Below are positions 43,428 to 51,294 of a DNA stretch of 64,000 bases, one piece after another. The notes under the pieces were generated by a model. The model searched no databases, was not told where the DNA came from, and saw only the letters and a program-made list of their open reading frames with translations. The first letter of the stretch is position 1, and each line of letters begins with the position of its first letter. Source of the stretch: an uncultured Bacteroides sp. (GTDB taxonomy: Bacteria; Bacteroidota; Bacteroidia; Bacteroidales; Bacteroidaceae); assembly GCA_948847595.1 (NCBI GenBank), contig CAQOGY010000001.1:507836-571835 (forward strand). The letters run 5' to 3'. Both the position numbers and the translations under genes were made by a program.

Positions 43428-43501
43428 GGTGCGTTAGTTCAGTTGGTTAGAATACATGCCTGTCACGCATGGGGTCACGGGTTCGAGTCCCGTACGCACC
43501 G
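43428..43501 (+). tRNA. tRNA-Asp (GTC anticodon)
   Basis: Seventy-four bases fold into a standard cloverleaf: the acceptor stem GGTGCGT/ACGCACC is perfect, the T loop is GGGTTCGAGTCCC, and the anticodon loop CTGTCAC presents GTC. The discriminator base is G, as expected for Asp. CCA is not encoded. A terminator follows. A tRNA here is also a potential integration site for the island starting at 44.8 kb. Confidence 0.96.
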
Positions 43502-43522
43502 CTTCCTAAAGGTAATAAAAAC

Positions 43523-43563
43523 AAGAAACCGCCTGACTCATAATGAATCAGGCGGTTTCTTTT
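43523..43563 (+). terminator. Terminator of tRNA-Asp
   Basis: AGAAACCGCCTGA (43524-43536) and TCAGGCGGTTTCT (43548-43560) form a perfect 13-bp stem followed by TTTT. The stem is symmetric and may also serve fabH on the minus strand. Confidence 0.92.
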
Positions 43564-43585
43564 ATAACTGAACAGCCCTGTTTTT

Positions 43586-44590
43586 TTATTCCTTCTTACC
43601 GTCATATCCCCACTTCAAATAAATAGCTCCCCAGGCGAACCCTGCTCCGAACGCCGTAAGGATCACATTGTCTCCCTTTTTGAATTTGTCCTCGAAATCC
43701 CACATGCAAAGCGGGAGTGTCCCGGCACTTGTGTTGCCGTAATGCTCGATATTAACCATTACTTTTTCTGATGGTATTTCCAGACGTTGGGTCACGGCAG
43801 TGATGATGCGTTGGTTGGCTTGATGGGGAATCACCCAGTCGATATCTTCCTTGCTTAAATGGTTTCTTTCGATTACGGCTTCGCAGGCGTCAGACATATT
43901 GGCTACCGCATACTTGAATACGGTACGTCCTTCCTGATAGATATAATGCATTTGATTATCCAATGTATAATAAGAAGGGGCGCATACCGAACCACCGGCT
44001 TTTATATGCAAGAACGGCAAGCCTTTGCCGTCTGTTCTCAGCACGGCATCCATGATACCCAAATCCTCAGTGGTAGGCTCTAACATGACAGCCGCCCCGC
44101 CGTCACCAAAAATCGGGCAAGTGGCCCGATCCGTATAATTGATGATGGACGACATCTTTTCAGCCCCTACGACCACCACTTTCTTATAATTTCCCGAACG
44201 GATGAAATTCGCCCCCGTCTCCAACGCATACAGGAAACCGCTGCACACGGCCTGCATATCAAAAGCAAAAGCATTTCTCAATCCCAGCCTGTCACATAAA
44301 AGAGAAGCAGTCGAAGGAAAGCGGTAGTCAGGCGTAGTAGTAGCGACAATAATCAGGTCAATATCATCCGGATTTGTTTGAGTGCGTTGAATCAATTGCT
44401 TCACCGCTTTGCGCGCTATATATGAAGTGCCGAGTCCTTCTTCTTTCAGGATATGCCTTTCCTTGATTCCGATGCGTCCCATAATCCAATCGTCGGTGGT
44501 GTCAACCATTTTGGAAATCTCATCATTAGTCAAGATATAATCGGGTACATATCCGCCAACACCTGTAATTACTGCGTTTATTTTATCCAT
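43586..44590 (-). CDS. fabH: 3-oxoacyl-[ACP] synthase III
   Basis: A 334-aa thiolase-fold condensing enzyme that starts fatty-acid synthesis from acyl-CoA and malonyl-ACP. The catalytic triad is visible: Cys116 in DMQAVCSGFLYAL, His256 in VIPHQANQR, and Asn286 in YGNTSAG. The N-terminus (DWIMGRIGIKER) and the C-terminal GAGFAWGAIYLKW are typical. It stands alone, not in an rpmF-plsX-fabH operon, so the genome may hold another copy. A -7 box lies at 44655-44662 on the minus strand. Confidence 0.94.
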   Translation of the reverse strand: MDKINAVITGVGGYVPDYILTNDEISKMVDTTDDWIMGRIGIKERHILKEEGLGTSYIARKAVKQLIQRTQTNPDDIDLIIVATTTPDYRFPSTASLLCDRLGLRNAFAFDMQAVCSGFLYALETGANFIRSGNYKKVVVVGAEKMSSIINYTDRATCPIFGDGGAAVMLEPTTEDLGIMDAVLRTDGKGLPFLHIKAGGSVCAPSYYTLDNQMHYIYQEGRTVFKYAVANMSDACEAVIERNHLSKEDIDWVIPHQANQRIITAVTQRLEIPSEKVMVNIEHYGNTSAGTLPLCMWDFEDKFKKGDNVILTAFGAGFAWGAIYLKWGYDGKKE

Positions 44591-44801
44591 CGGTTCTATT
44601 TTATTTAGCTAGTTTTTTGAATAAGGTAGTTTATAGAAATGCTAAATGCGGGCGCAAATATATAGAAAAGAGACTGAAATACAATAAACGTCTGGTAAAC
44701 AGTTTCCTTTTTAATTAATAAAAAGGAATATTAGACCAAATTTCAGTCCTGCCTTGATACTTTTTCTTTGGAGTTTTCCACTTGGTTATCAGTAAAATGT
44801 A

Positions 44802-44840
44802 AAAAGGCGGGAGACAACGTATGCTGTTCCCCCGCCTTTT
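44802..44840. terminator. Terminator between amidase and fabH
   Basis: AAAAGGCGGG (44802-44811) pairs with CCCGCCTTTT (44831-44840), giving a perfect 10-bp stem. It lies 18 bases behind the amidase stop (minus strand), where the stem is followed by an A/T-rich tract. The rest of the 44591-44857 gap carries only the fabH promoter box. Confidence 0.82.
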
Positions 44841-44857
44841 GTAACTAGGATGTCCGG

Positions 44858-45316
44858 CTAGATTTGTGAATATTCCTTTCTCGCGTCAAAACAAGGACAA
44901 GCCTTGTGGACATCCGCGCTCAACTGATAATGCCCTACAATCCGCGCTTCGGGATAAAGCCCTTTCAATTCGCCCAATACCCGCCGGAGCGTCTCTTTTT
45001 GTAAAGGAGTCCTTGTGTCGGCAGGCTTTCCCGATTCATCCAGTCCGCCTTCATAGCAGATGGCCAAACTATGTAAGTTGAATCCCAGCGCATGAGCTCC
45101 GATCTCACTCATCGGGCGGGTGTGGTGGAGCACCCCATCCTTTGTCACATAAAAATGATACCCGATACATTTGAACCCCCGTTTCAGGTGGCAATGGAGC
45201 AATTGCTCCTCTGTGAAGGGAATAGTTACCCGTGTAGCACTGCAATGCACGACGATATACTGAATGCTGCGCGGGACATATTCTTCCTTCAATGAAAACT
45301 CTTTCAGCTCTTTCAT
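44858..45316 (-). CDS. N-acetylmuramoyl-L-alanine amidase (phage-lysin size)
   Basis: A 152-aa Amidase_2/PGRP-fold enzyme without a signal peptide. It has IQYIVVHCSATR with the first zinc His, GYHFYVTKDG, then GAHALGFN, HSLAICYEGG, and VGHYQLSADVHKACPCFD with the final His and Cys. This matches T7-lysozyme-type amidases. The lack of a signal sequence means release would require a holin-like or other route. It follows the smalltalk gene by 25 bases on the same strand. Confidence 0.87.
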   Translation of the reverse strand: MKELKEFSLKEEYVPRSIQYIVVHCSATRVTIPFTEEQLLHCHLKRGFKCIGYHFYVTKDGVLHHTRPMSEIGAHALGFNLHSLAICYEGGLDESGKPADTRTPLQKETLRRVLGELKGLYPEARIVGHYQLSADVHKACPCFDARKEYSQI

Positions 45317-45341
45317 AATGATACTGTCGATTTCCGTATGC

Positions 45342-45443
45342 TTAAATATGAGCCATACAAGAGGTTACTCCCAGGGCGGATACGATAGAAGTGGCTACTG
45401 TGATAATAACTTGCAGGATTTGTTTCCAGATTGACTTTTTCAT
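45342..45443 (-). CDS. Smalltalk protein, second copy (33 aa)
   Basis: A 33-residue protein, MKKSIWKQILQVI..., the same length as the copy at 15339. It shares the pattern basic-Lys-Ser-x-Trp, a hydrophobic stretch (8-28) and SALGV near the C-terminus. Unlike the first copy, there is no Shine-Dalgarno sequence. It sits between an HU-like gene and the amidase in one orientation. A one-helix peptide directly before a lysin invites comparison with holins, but that is inference only. Confidence 0.72.
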   Translation of the reverse strand: MKKSIWKQILQVIITVATSIVSALGVTSCMAHI

Positions 45444-45510
45444 GATTTTTTTATTTTAGATAGTGAATAATGATACGTGATGAATAAAGAATGAGACTGA
45501 CCGGTTGCCG

Positions 45511-45993
45511 TTATGCGGCCGGATCCGGCGTTTCGTCGCCGTTGCCATCATCCGGGTTCGGATCAGGAATTTCGGTGTCACCACCGGCGTCTTCCTCTTT
45601 CCCCGGTTTGATTAAGGTGTACTTCATCGCCTTGCACATATCCGTAAGCATAGCTCCCGGATGGAAACGGACACGCGATATCTTGATGCAAGTGGCAGCC
45701 TTGAACTTCTCCGCCGTTTCGGTCGCGTTACTGGTGGCAATCGTTATACGGAAGCTTCCCATATCACCCAAAAGGACAATATTACCCAACGCCAACTGAT
45801 TCTTCATTTCCAACAAAAACTCAGTGATACAACCCTTCAGCTCACCGATGGAAAAGGAAGAGCGCTCTGAGATACGACTGATAATCTCGTCCGTATCCAC
45901 CTTGCGGTTACTACGTGCCATCGCGTAAAACTTAGCAGGTTCTTGTGGTTTCAACGGATTTCTGCGCTCCACCACTACATACTTCTGTGCCAT
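45511..45993 (-). CDS. HU-like DNA-binding protein, second copy
   Basis: 160 aa from ATG 45993 (MAQKYVVVERRNPLKP); a longer frame to 46083 would begin upstream of the -7 box at 46072-46079 and is rejected. The HU-like core contains DEIISRISERSSFSIGELKGCITEFLLEMKNQLALGNIVLLGDMGSFRI. The C-terminal tail (GGDTEIPDPNPDDGNGDETPDPAA) is acidic and Pro-rich, as in the first copy. It heads the HU-smalltalk-amidase run and is divergent from the DUF4248 gene. Confidence 0.82.
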   Translation of the reverse strand: MAQKYVVVERRNPLKPQEPAKFYAMARSNRKVDTDEIISRISERSSFSIGELKGCITEFLLEMKNQLALGNIVLLGDMGSFRITIATSNATETAEKFKAATCIKISRVRFHPGAMLTDMCKAMKYTLIKPGKEEDAGGDTEIPDPNPDDGNGDETPDPAA

Positions 45994-46071
45994 ACTTCTT
46001 TCTTTTTTAATTAATAATGAATACTTGAAACTTACTACTTGAAAAACATATTCCTGTAATCGATTACACTG

Positions 46072-46079
46072 CAAAGATA
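46072..46079 (-). promoter_or_regulatory. -7 box (TATCTTTG) of the second HU-like gene
   Basis: Read on the minus strand this is TATCTTTG, 79 bases before ATG 45993. It sets the start of the HU-smalltalk-amidase transcript. Confidence 0.6.
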
Positions 46080-46210
46080 CCACATCGGTAAAGGGGAGTG
46101 AACGCCAGTGAACGACACTGGACGATGGTTATTATTTTTGACTTAATGCTTGCTGATATACGGAGAAAAGACTACCTTTATAGCATTAATAACAAAACAA
46201 TCCTGTTAAA

Positions 46211-46474
46211 ATGGAAGAAGTCAGATTTTGCGTGAGATGCTATGATAAGATAGAATTGGCGAGGATGTATTTCCCGAATTTGAGTAACCCCGTATCCGTT
46301 GCGAAACTTCGCCGCTGGATGCGTAACTGTATGCCTTTGATGGAAGAATTGACGGCGGGAGATTTTCATCCGAAACTAAAGATGTTCAGTGCACGGGAAG
46401 TCCGCCTTATCGTCCGTTATCTGGGAGAGCCGGACGGCTATCTCCTCATGCATGAGCATATGGATGCGGAATGA
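46211..46474 (+). CDS. DUF4248 domain protein
   Basis: An 87-aa protein: RCYDKIELARMYFPNLSNPVSVAKLRRWMRNCMPLMEEL..., then FSAREVRLIVRYLGEP. This matches the Bacteroides DUF4248 family, which typically sits next to HU-like, helicase and amidase genes. The fold looks helical with a possible helix-turn-helix (ELARMYFP ... VSVAKLRRWM). The stop codon TGA is also the first three bases of a 22-bp repeat array. Confidence 0.83.
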   Translation: MEEVRFCVRCYDKIELARMYFPNLSNPVSVAKLRRWMRNCMPLMEELTAGDFHPKLKMFSAREVRLIVRYLGEPDGYLLMHEHMDAE

Positions 46475-46581
46475 CCGCTCCTTTATGTGGAAACGGCCGC
46501 TCTTTTTGATAGAAAGGAGCGGTCGTTTTGCTGTAAATATACGGTCGTTTGCATGAAAACGACCGCTTGGTTGGGAACAAT
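46472..46581. repeat. 22-bp-period tandem array of five units between convergent genes
   Basis: Five 22-base units start at 46472, 46494, 46516, 46538 and 46560. Units 1, 2 and 5 begin (T/C)G(A/G)CCGCT; units 3 and 4 carry the reverse form CGGTCGTTT. GACCGCTCCTTT (46473-46484) pairs perfectly with AAAGGAGCGGTC (46513-46524), and CGGTCGTTT (46542-46550) with AAACGACCG (46558-46566). The array runs exactly from the DUF4248 stop codon to the helicase stop codon and likely terminates both transcripts. Confidence 0.85.
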
Positions 46582-47960
46582 CAGGCGGTTGTATTCTTTT
46601 TCATCCACTCTATTCCGGGTACGTAGTCTTCCAGTTTTGTCATGCTCGGATCATGTCTGAAGTAAAGCTCCTTAGTCGTTCCGTTGCGGTGTTTGACAAC
46701 ATCTATCACCCCCAGTCCTTCGGTGGGATATGAACTCTTGCGGTCAATATCACGGCCGGAAAGGGCGGGGCGCGAAAGCATCAGCACCAAGTCCGCGTCC
46801 TGTTCGATAGCTCCACTTTCGCGTAGGTCGCTCAGACTGGGGCGATTGTCGGGACGCCCTTCCACGTTGCGGTTCAACTGGCTGAGAAGTATCACGGGGA
46901 TATTCAGCTCTTTTGCCACCATCTTGGCTTTACGGCTTGCCTGGGCTACTTCTTGCTCACGGTTGCGGTTGTTCTGGTCACTTTTCATGTCACATAGTTG
47001 CAGGTAGTCGATGATGACAGCGTCGCATTGCCCTTTGCTGTGCAGCAGCTTTGCGGAAGAGCGCACATAATCCATGCTCACTGACGGATTATCGTCAATG
47101 TGGATGGGCAGGCGTGACAACTCTATGGATGCTTCGTGTATCTGCTGTACCTCGTCGGGAGTAAGCTGTCCGCTGCGGAGATGTGCGGGATTGACTCTCG
47201 GAGCGGCAGCCAGTAACCAGCGGTCGCCCAGTCGTTCACCTTGCATCTCCAGGCTATATACGGCGATATGGTATCCGGCAAGGGCGGCTGCACGTGCCAT
47301 GTGCAGGGCAACGGCCGTTTTGCCTACCGAAGGACGGGCGGCGAAAACTATCTCGTCACCGTTCTGCCAGCCGCACGTCAGACTGTCGAGGTCGGCAAAT
47401 CCGGTCGGTATCCCCGTGACGCCATTCTTGTTGGAGGCAATACGGACTTCTATCTGCCTGACGGTATCTTCCATAAGCTGCACCATGGAACGGAGATGTT
47501 CGGCATTGCCGCATTCTTTCTCCAACCGGTCGAGCAGGGCATGGGTGTCTGCCAACGTATCATCTATGTCGGTTGATTCATCGGCCGCCAGCGCCAGGAG
47601 TTTGTGGAATCCCAGAATCGCTTCACGGCGGATATATTTCTGTTTCAGTATCCGGGCATGGTATTCCAGATGGGCACTGGACACTACACGGGAGCTGACG
47701 CGTACTATTGTGTAAGCCCCGCCTACGAACTCAAGTTTGCCGCGTTGCGCCAGTTCCTCTTTGGCGGTAATGATGTCTATTGCCTTTCCGGCACGATACA
47801 TGCTCTGCAAGGCGGAATAAATCTCACGGTTTACCTCATTATAAAATACTTCCGGTCGCAATATGTCGGCAACCAGTGTGATAGCTTTGCTTTCCAGCAG
47901 GCAGGCGCCGAGTACGACTTCCTCGAGCTCGGCATCCTGCGGGTTTAAAATTTCACTCAT
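46581..47960 (-). CDS. DnaB-type replicative DNA helicase (accessory copy)
   Basis: A 459-aa hexameric helicase of the DnaB family. The N-terminal domain (EVVLGACLLES ... FYNEVNREIYSALQSMY) is followed by a RecA-like domain with Walker A RPSVGKT (209-215), VYSLEMQ, Walker B AVIIDYLQL, and LSQLNRNVEGR with SDLRESGAIEQDADLVLML. It lacks about 40-60 residues found in housekeeping DnaB and is coupled to a phage-like replication protein gene (9-base gap), so it is probably an element-derived copy rather than the chromosomal dnaB. Confidence 0.9.
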   Translation of the reverse strand: MSEILNPQDAELEEVVLGACLLESKAITLVADILRPEVFYNEVNREIYSALQSMYRAGKAIDIITAKEELAQRGKLEFVGGAYTIVRVSSRVVSSAHLEYHARILKQKYIRREAILGFHKLLALAADESTDIDDTLADTHALLDRLEKECGNAEHLRSMVQLMEDTVRQIEVRIASNKNGVTGIPTGFADLDSLTCGWQNGDEIVFAARPSVGKTAVALHMARAAALAGYHIAVYSLEMQGERLGDRWLLAAAPRVNPAHLRSGQLTPDEVQQIHEASIELSRLPIHIDDNPSVSMDYVRSSAKLLHSKGQCDAVIIDYLQLCDMKSDQNNRNREQEVAQASRKAKMVAKELNIPVILLSQLNRNVEGRPDNRPSLSDLRESGAIEQDADLVLMLSRPALSGRDIDRKSSYPTEGLGVIDVVKHRNGTTKELYFRHDPSMTKLEDYVPGIEWMKKNTTA

Positions 47961-47969
47961 TTTCTTTTC

Positions 47970-48587
47970 TTAATAATCATATTCATTCATGAACGCCTTG
48001 TCCGACAGATACGTGCTTGCCTGCATACAGTACTTCGTATCTTTCAGGTTGTCATAATATTCATCAATATTCTTCAGGCTGAGACTCCGTTCGCGGGCGG
48101 ACAGTTTCTTCCATTCACGGCGCGCCCGCCCGATATTGCGCTTGGGTGTGCGGGTCACCTCATGATACTTCTCCCAGAATGCCTCAAAAGTCATCCCGTC
48201 CGCTTCTTCGCGGGCATTCTCCCGGCGTTTCTGTCCGACTAACATATCGTAATCGGGAATACGTATGTGAGTGATATACGGGTTGCTTACTCTCTCGATA
48301 ATACCCTCTTCGTACATCTTATTGAAGAAATACCGTGTACGGCTGCGTTTCCATCCGAACAATTTCGCCCAATGAGTGAGCGACATCACGGACTCGCCGC
48401 GATGGCACTCGAACGTGTGATTGTGTATGCAACACGTCGTGGTGCTGTAATTGACATGGGTCAATACTAGGATAAAGGCATCGAAACTTCCCGTTGCGCC
48501 TTTGGCCGCCTTCATCTGCTCCTCGAATAATACTTTAGGGAAGAGGAGATATCCCTTTTTTAGCATTTCTGCTGTTGGTTTGCTCAT
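47970..48587 (-). CDS. Winged-helix phage-type replication protein, probable helicase loader
   Basis: A 205-aa protein. The N-terminal half (YLLFPKVLFEEQMKAAKGATGSFDAFILVLTHVNY ... ECHRGESVMSLTHWAKLFGWKRSRTRYFFNKMYEEGII) looks like a winged-helix DNA-binding domain. The C-terminal part (TFEAFWEKYHEVTRTPKRNIGRARREWKKLSARER ... YCMQASTYLSDKAFMNEYDY) has the FxxFWxxY...A-x-TYL pattern of phage primosome/DnaD-like proteins. Directly preceding a DnaB-type helicase, it would act as origin-binding or loader protein. That role is inferred from context. Confidence 0.75.
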   Translation of the reverse strand: MSKPTAEMLKKGYLLFPKVLFEEQMKAAKGATGSFDAFILVLTHVNYSTTTCCIHNHTFECHRGESVMSLTHWAKLFGWKRSRTRYFFNKMYEEGIIERVSNPYITHIRIPDYDMLVGQKRRENAREEADGMTFEAFWEKYHEVTRTPKRNIGRARREWKKLSARERSLSLKNIDEYYDNLKDTKYCMQASTYLSDKAFMNEYDY

Positions 48588-49053
48588 AATTTATATTATT
48601 TATGAATGTTATATGACAGTGTCCCGTCCGTTTGGCACGTTTTTTTTGAACCGCCTGAACCGACCACTTCCATTTTCTCTCAAATGCCCTGTTGAAGGGG
48701 GAGAGCGCTGTTGCTGTAAATTCACTTCGACCTCCTTTTCGTCCCTTAATATATATAGTAAAGAAAGAATGTATTAAAATACATTATATTTTTCCCTCGC
48801 CTGGCATCGTCTTTTCTTCGCGTATCATTGTCCGCAATCTTTAATTCTCCGCAAAAGTAAGCCTTATTGCGCCGTAGGGAAAAACCGAGTTTTTGATGCC
48901 GGTAATTTAAAAGTGCGGTTAGTATGAATATTTTTAAAAGAAAATCTAATTATTTAAACAATCTTCTCTATATTTGCATGCGTAAATAGATTTTATATGA
49001 CCTTGTCGCCGATTGACTGGCAGCGAAGTAGAAGTATGTATGTATAACTAAAA
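48588..49053. other. 466-bp divergent control region
   Basis: This region separates the replication genes (minus) from the coiled-coil gene (plus). A minus-strand -7 box TACTTTTG (48852-48859) would give the replication operon a long leader of about 260 bases. A plus-strand TATATTTG (48969-48976) precedes the coiled-coil gene by about 80 bases. The long leader has no convincing reading frame; regulation at the RNA level or an origin are possible but I see no iterons. Confidence 0.45.
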
Positions 49054-49467
49054 ATGATAATTTTGAAAGAATCAAAAACAGTAAAGGAACGTTTACAATT
49101 AAAACGGGAACAACTCATTCACCAAAACGAGAAATTGGAACAAATGAAGCGCACAATACAAAACACGGAAGAAGAGGTAACGCAATTGGAATACCTTCAA
49201 AGCGAGATGGAACATCTGGAGAAGGCAAATCGTGAAGCACGGGAGATTGCTTACGATAAAGTGAGGGACGCTTTTGCCTGTTTCTCCCGGATGTTCGATT
49301 ATCTGCATCGCCGCTTACATCAGACTTTTAAATATAAACTGGCATGTGAGGTTATATGCTCCCGTTATAAATTCAGGAGCCGGTCGCACTCTCCCGGGCA
49401 GGAATACCTCAGTTTTGCCACCGTGCTGGCCTACTTCAAACGCGAAAGAGGAATGGTAAATGCGTGA
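49054..49467 (+). CDS. Coiled-coil hypothetical protein
   Basis: A 137-aa protein. Residues ~5-75 form a long charged coiled coil (KERLQLKREQLIHQNEKLEQ..., EEVTQLEYLQSEMEHLEKAN). The C-terminal ~60 residues are basic with aromatic residues (RMFDYLHRRLHQTFKYK) and might bind nucleic acid. No family is recognised. It is preceded by a -7 box and separated by about 110 bases from the next operon, which has its own box. Confidence 0.6.
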   Translation: MIILKESKTVKERLQLKREQLIHQNEKLEQMKRTIQNTEEEVTQLEYLQSEMEHLEKANREAREIAYDKVRDAFACFSRMFDYLHRRLHQTFKYKLACEVICSRYKFRSRSHSPGQEYLSFATVLAYFKRERGMVNA

Positions 49468-49550
49468 CATTAAAAATATTGAATATAATGATAATAACAT
49501 GAAAAACAAATGTTTTAGGAACAGAAGTGACTATATTGATATTTTTTCCT

Positions 49551-49558
49551 TATTTTTG
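49551..49558 (+). promoter_or_regulatory. -7 box (TATTTTTG) of the GNAT-DUF3440-ParB operon
   Basis: TATTTTTG fits TAnnTTTG and lies 20 bases before ATG 49579. It gives the three-gene operon its own promoter. Confidence 0.55.
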
Positions 49559-49578
49559 TATGTCCATTTTTGAATGAT

Positions 49579-49986
49579 ATGATACAGATAATACAATTAA
49601 AAGGAAAAGACAAACACTTGTATCGGCTTTTGGCACCGATGGTTATGGATCCTGAAGTAATACGCGCCAATAATAATTACCCTTTCAAAACAAGCGAAGA
49701 GTATGTGTGGTTCATTGCGCTGAGAGAAAGGGAAGTGGTGGGATTCATTCCGGTGGAGCAGAAGAACCGGAAGAAAGCTGTAATCAATAATTATTATGTG
49801 AAGGCGGAAGGCGCCGAACGGGAGGAAATACTGTCTCTTCTGTTGCCTGCCGTCACAGCGAAATTCGAACCGGAAAGCTGGTTGCTCAATTCAATCACAC
49901 TGATACAAGACAAAGAGATATTCGAGAAGTTTGAATTTACATCCCTGGACAAGAAATGGACACGGTATGTTAAAATGTATAGATGA
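49579..49986 (+). CDS. GNAT-like protein, first gene of the IbrAB-type operon
   Basis: 135 aa from ATG 49579; a TTG nine bases upstream is a less likely start. The pattern MVMDPEVIRANNNYPFKTSEEYVWFIALREREVVGFIPVEQKNRKKAVINNYYVKAEG resembles a small GNAT fold, with FIAL-REREVVGFI as the central strand pair. The classic acetyl-CoA loop is not obvious, so catalysis is doubtful. The following DUF3440 gene begins three bases after its stop. Confidence 0.6.
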   Translation: MIQIIQLKGKDKHLYRLLAPMVMDPEVIRANNNYPFKTSEEYVWFIALREREVVGFIPVEQKNRKKAVINNYYVKAEGAEREEILSLLLPAVTAKFEPESWLLNSITLIQDKEIFEKFEFTSLDKKWTRYVKMYR

Positions 49987-49989
49987 TTT

Positions 49990-51294
49990 ATGGGGAAAAA
50001 GAAAATAGCGGGAACGAAGAATGTATATGAATTAGCACAAGAACGACTGAAAGTTATATTTAACGAATTTGATAATATCTATGTGTCTTTCTCAGGGGGG
50101 AAGGACAGCGGGGTACTCTTGAGTATGTGTATCGACTATATCCGCAAGAATAACCTGAAGATACGTCTCGGGGTCTTTCATATGGACTACGAGATTCAAT
50201 ATAAGATGACCATTGACTATGTAGACCGGATACTGGAGGCGAATAAGGACATTCTGGACGTATATCGCGTTTGTGTTCCTTTCCGCGTGGCCACATGTAC
50301 GTCCATGTACCAGTCATTCTGGCGTCCCTGGGAGGACAGCAAGAAGAAGCTATGGGTGCGCTCCATGCCTAAAAAGGCGATGACCAAAGATGATTTTCCT
50401 TTTTATAACACATCGATGTGGGATTATGAATTCCAGATGCGTTTCGCGCAATGGATACATAATAAAAAAGATGCGGTGCGTACTTGTTGCCTGATCGGTA
50501 TCCGCACCCAGGAGAGTTTCAACCGGTGGCGCTGTATCTATATGAGCCGCAAGTTCCAGATGTATCACAAGTATAAATGGACGTCGAAAGTAGGGAATGA
50601 TATTTATAACGCTTATCCTATCTACGATTGGAAAACGACGGATGTATGGACGGCCAACGGAAAATTCCAATGGGATTATAACACGTTGTATGACCTTTAT
50701 TACCGTGCGGGCGTCAATCTGGAACGTCAGCGTGTGGCAAGCCCCTTTATCAATGAGGCGCAGGAGAGCCTTCAGCTCTACCGGGTGCTCGACCCCAATA
50801 CGTGGGGCAAGATGATAGGACGGGTGAACGGTGTCAACTTTACCGGAATGTATGGCGGTACGCATGCCATGGGATGGCAGTCGGTGAAACTTCCCGAAGG
50901 ATATACGTGGCGTGAGTTCATGTACTTCCTGCTGTCCACCCTGCCTGAACGGGCACGGAAGAATTATCTCCGCAAACTGTCGGTGAGCGTGAACTTCTGG
51001 CGGACGAAAGGCGGATGCCTGAGTGAGTCCACCATCAAAAAATTGATTGATGCCAAAGTGCCGATTATCGTTATGGACAACAGTAATTATAAGACGCTGA
51101 AGAAGCCGGTGCGTATGGAATATCAGGATGATATTGACATTCCCGAGTTCAGGGAGATACCTACCTACAAGCGGATGTGCGTCTGCATCATCAAGAACGA
51201 CCATGCCTGCAAGTATATGGGATTCTCGCCGACAAAGGAAGAGATGAGCAAGAGAAGTCAAATTATGGAACAATATAGAATCATAGTATCATGA
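49990..51294 (+). CDS. DUF3440 PAPS-reductase-like protein (IbrA-like)
   Basis: A 434-aa N-type ATP pyrophosphatase. The PP-loop YVSFSGGKDSGVLL has SGGKDS at 35-40, the ATP-binding motif of PAPS reductases and adenylating thiolases. The rest (FHMDYEIQYKMTIDYVDRIL, TCCLIGIRTQESFNRW, YPIYDWKTTDVW, LDPNTWGKMIGRVNG) matches DUF3440/IbrA proteins. IbrA was named in E. coli as half of a regulator pair. Whether it reduces PAPS, modifies DNA or RNA, or adenylates a partner is not known. It overlaps the ParB-like gene by four bases (ATGA). Confidence 0.85.
   Translation: MGKKKIAGTKNVYELAQERLKVIFNEFDNIYVSFSGGKDSGVLLSMCIDYIRKNNLKIRLGVFHMDYEIQYKMTIDYVDRILEANKDILDVYRVCVPFRVATCTSMYQSFWRPWEDSKKKLWVRSMPKKAMTKDDFPFYNTSMWDYEFQMRFAQWIHNKKDAVRTCCLIGIRTQESFNRWRCIYMSRKFQMYHKYKWTSKVGNDIYNAYPIYDWKTTDVWTANGKFQWDYNTLYDLYYRAGVNLERQRVASPFINEAQESLQLYRVLDPNTWGKMIGRVNGVNFTGMYGGTHAMGWQSVKLPEGYTWREFMYFLLSTLPERARKNYLRKLSVSVNFWRTKGGCLSESTIKKLIDAKVPIIVMDNSNYKTLKKPVRMEYQDDIDIPEFREIPTYKRMCVCIIKNDHACKYMGFSPTKEEMSKRSQIMEQYRIIVS

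Noticed and set aside
43428..44857. Prophage attachment site at tRNA-Asp
   Set aside because: No integrase gene and no second copy of the tRNA 3' end were seen between the tRNA and 52 kb, so integration at this tRNA is only a possibility.
48667..48777. Possible short Cys-containing peptide (ERCCCKF region)
   Set aside because: It lies antisense in the leader of the replication operon, with low-quality codon use and no start signals.
49570..49578. TTG start for the GNAT-like gene
   Set aside because: ATG 49579 is in frame nine bases later and better placed relative to the -7 box.
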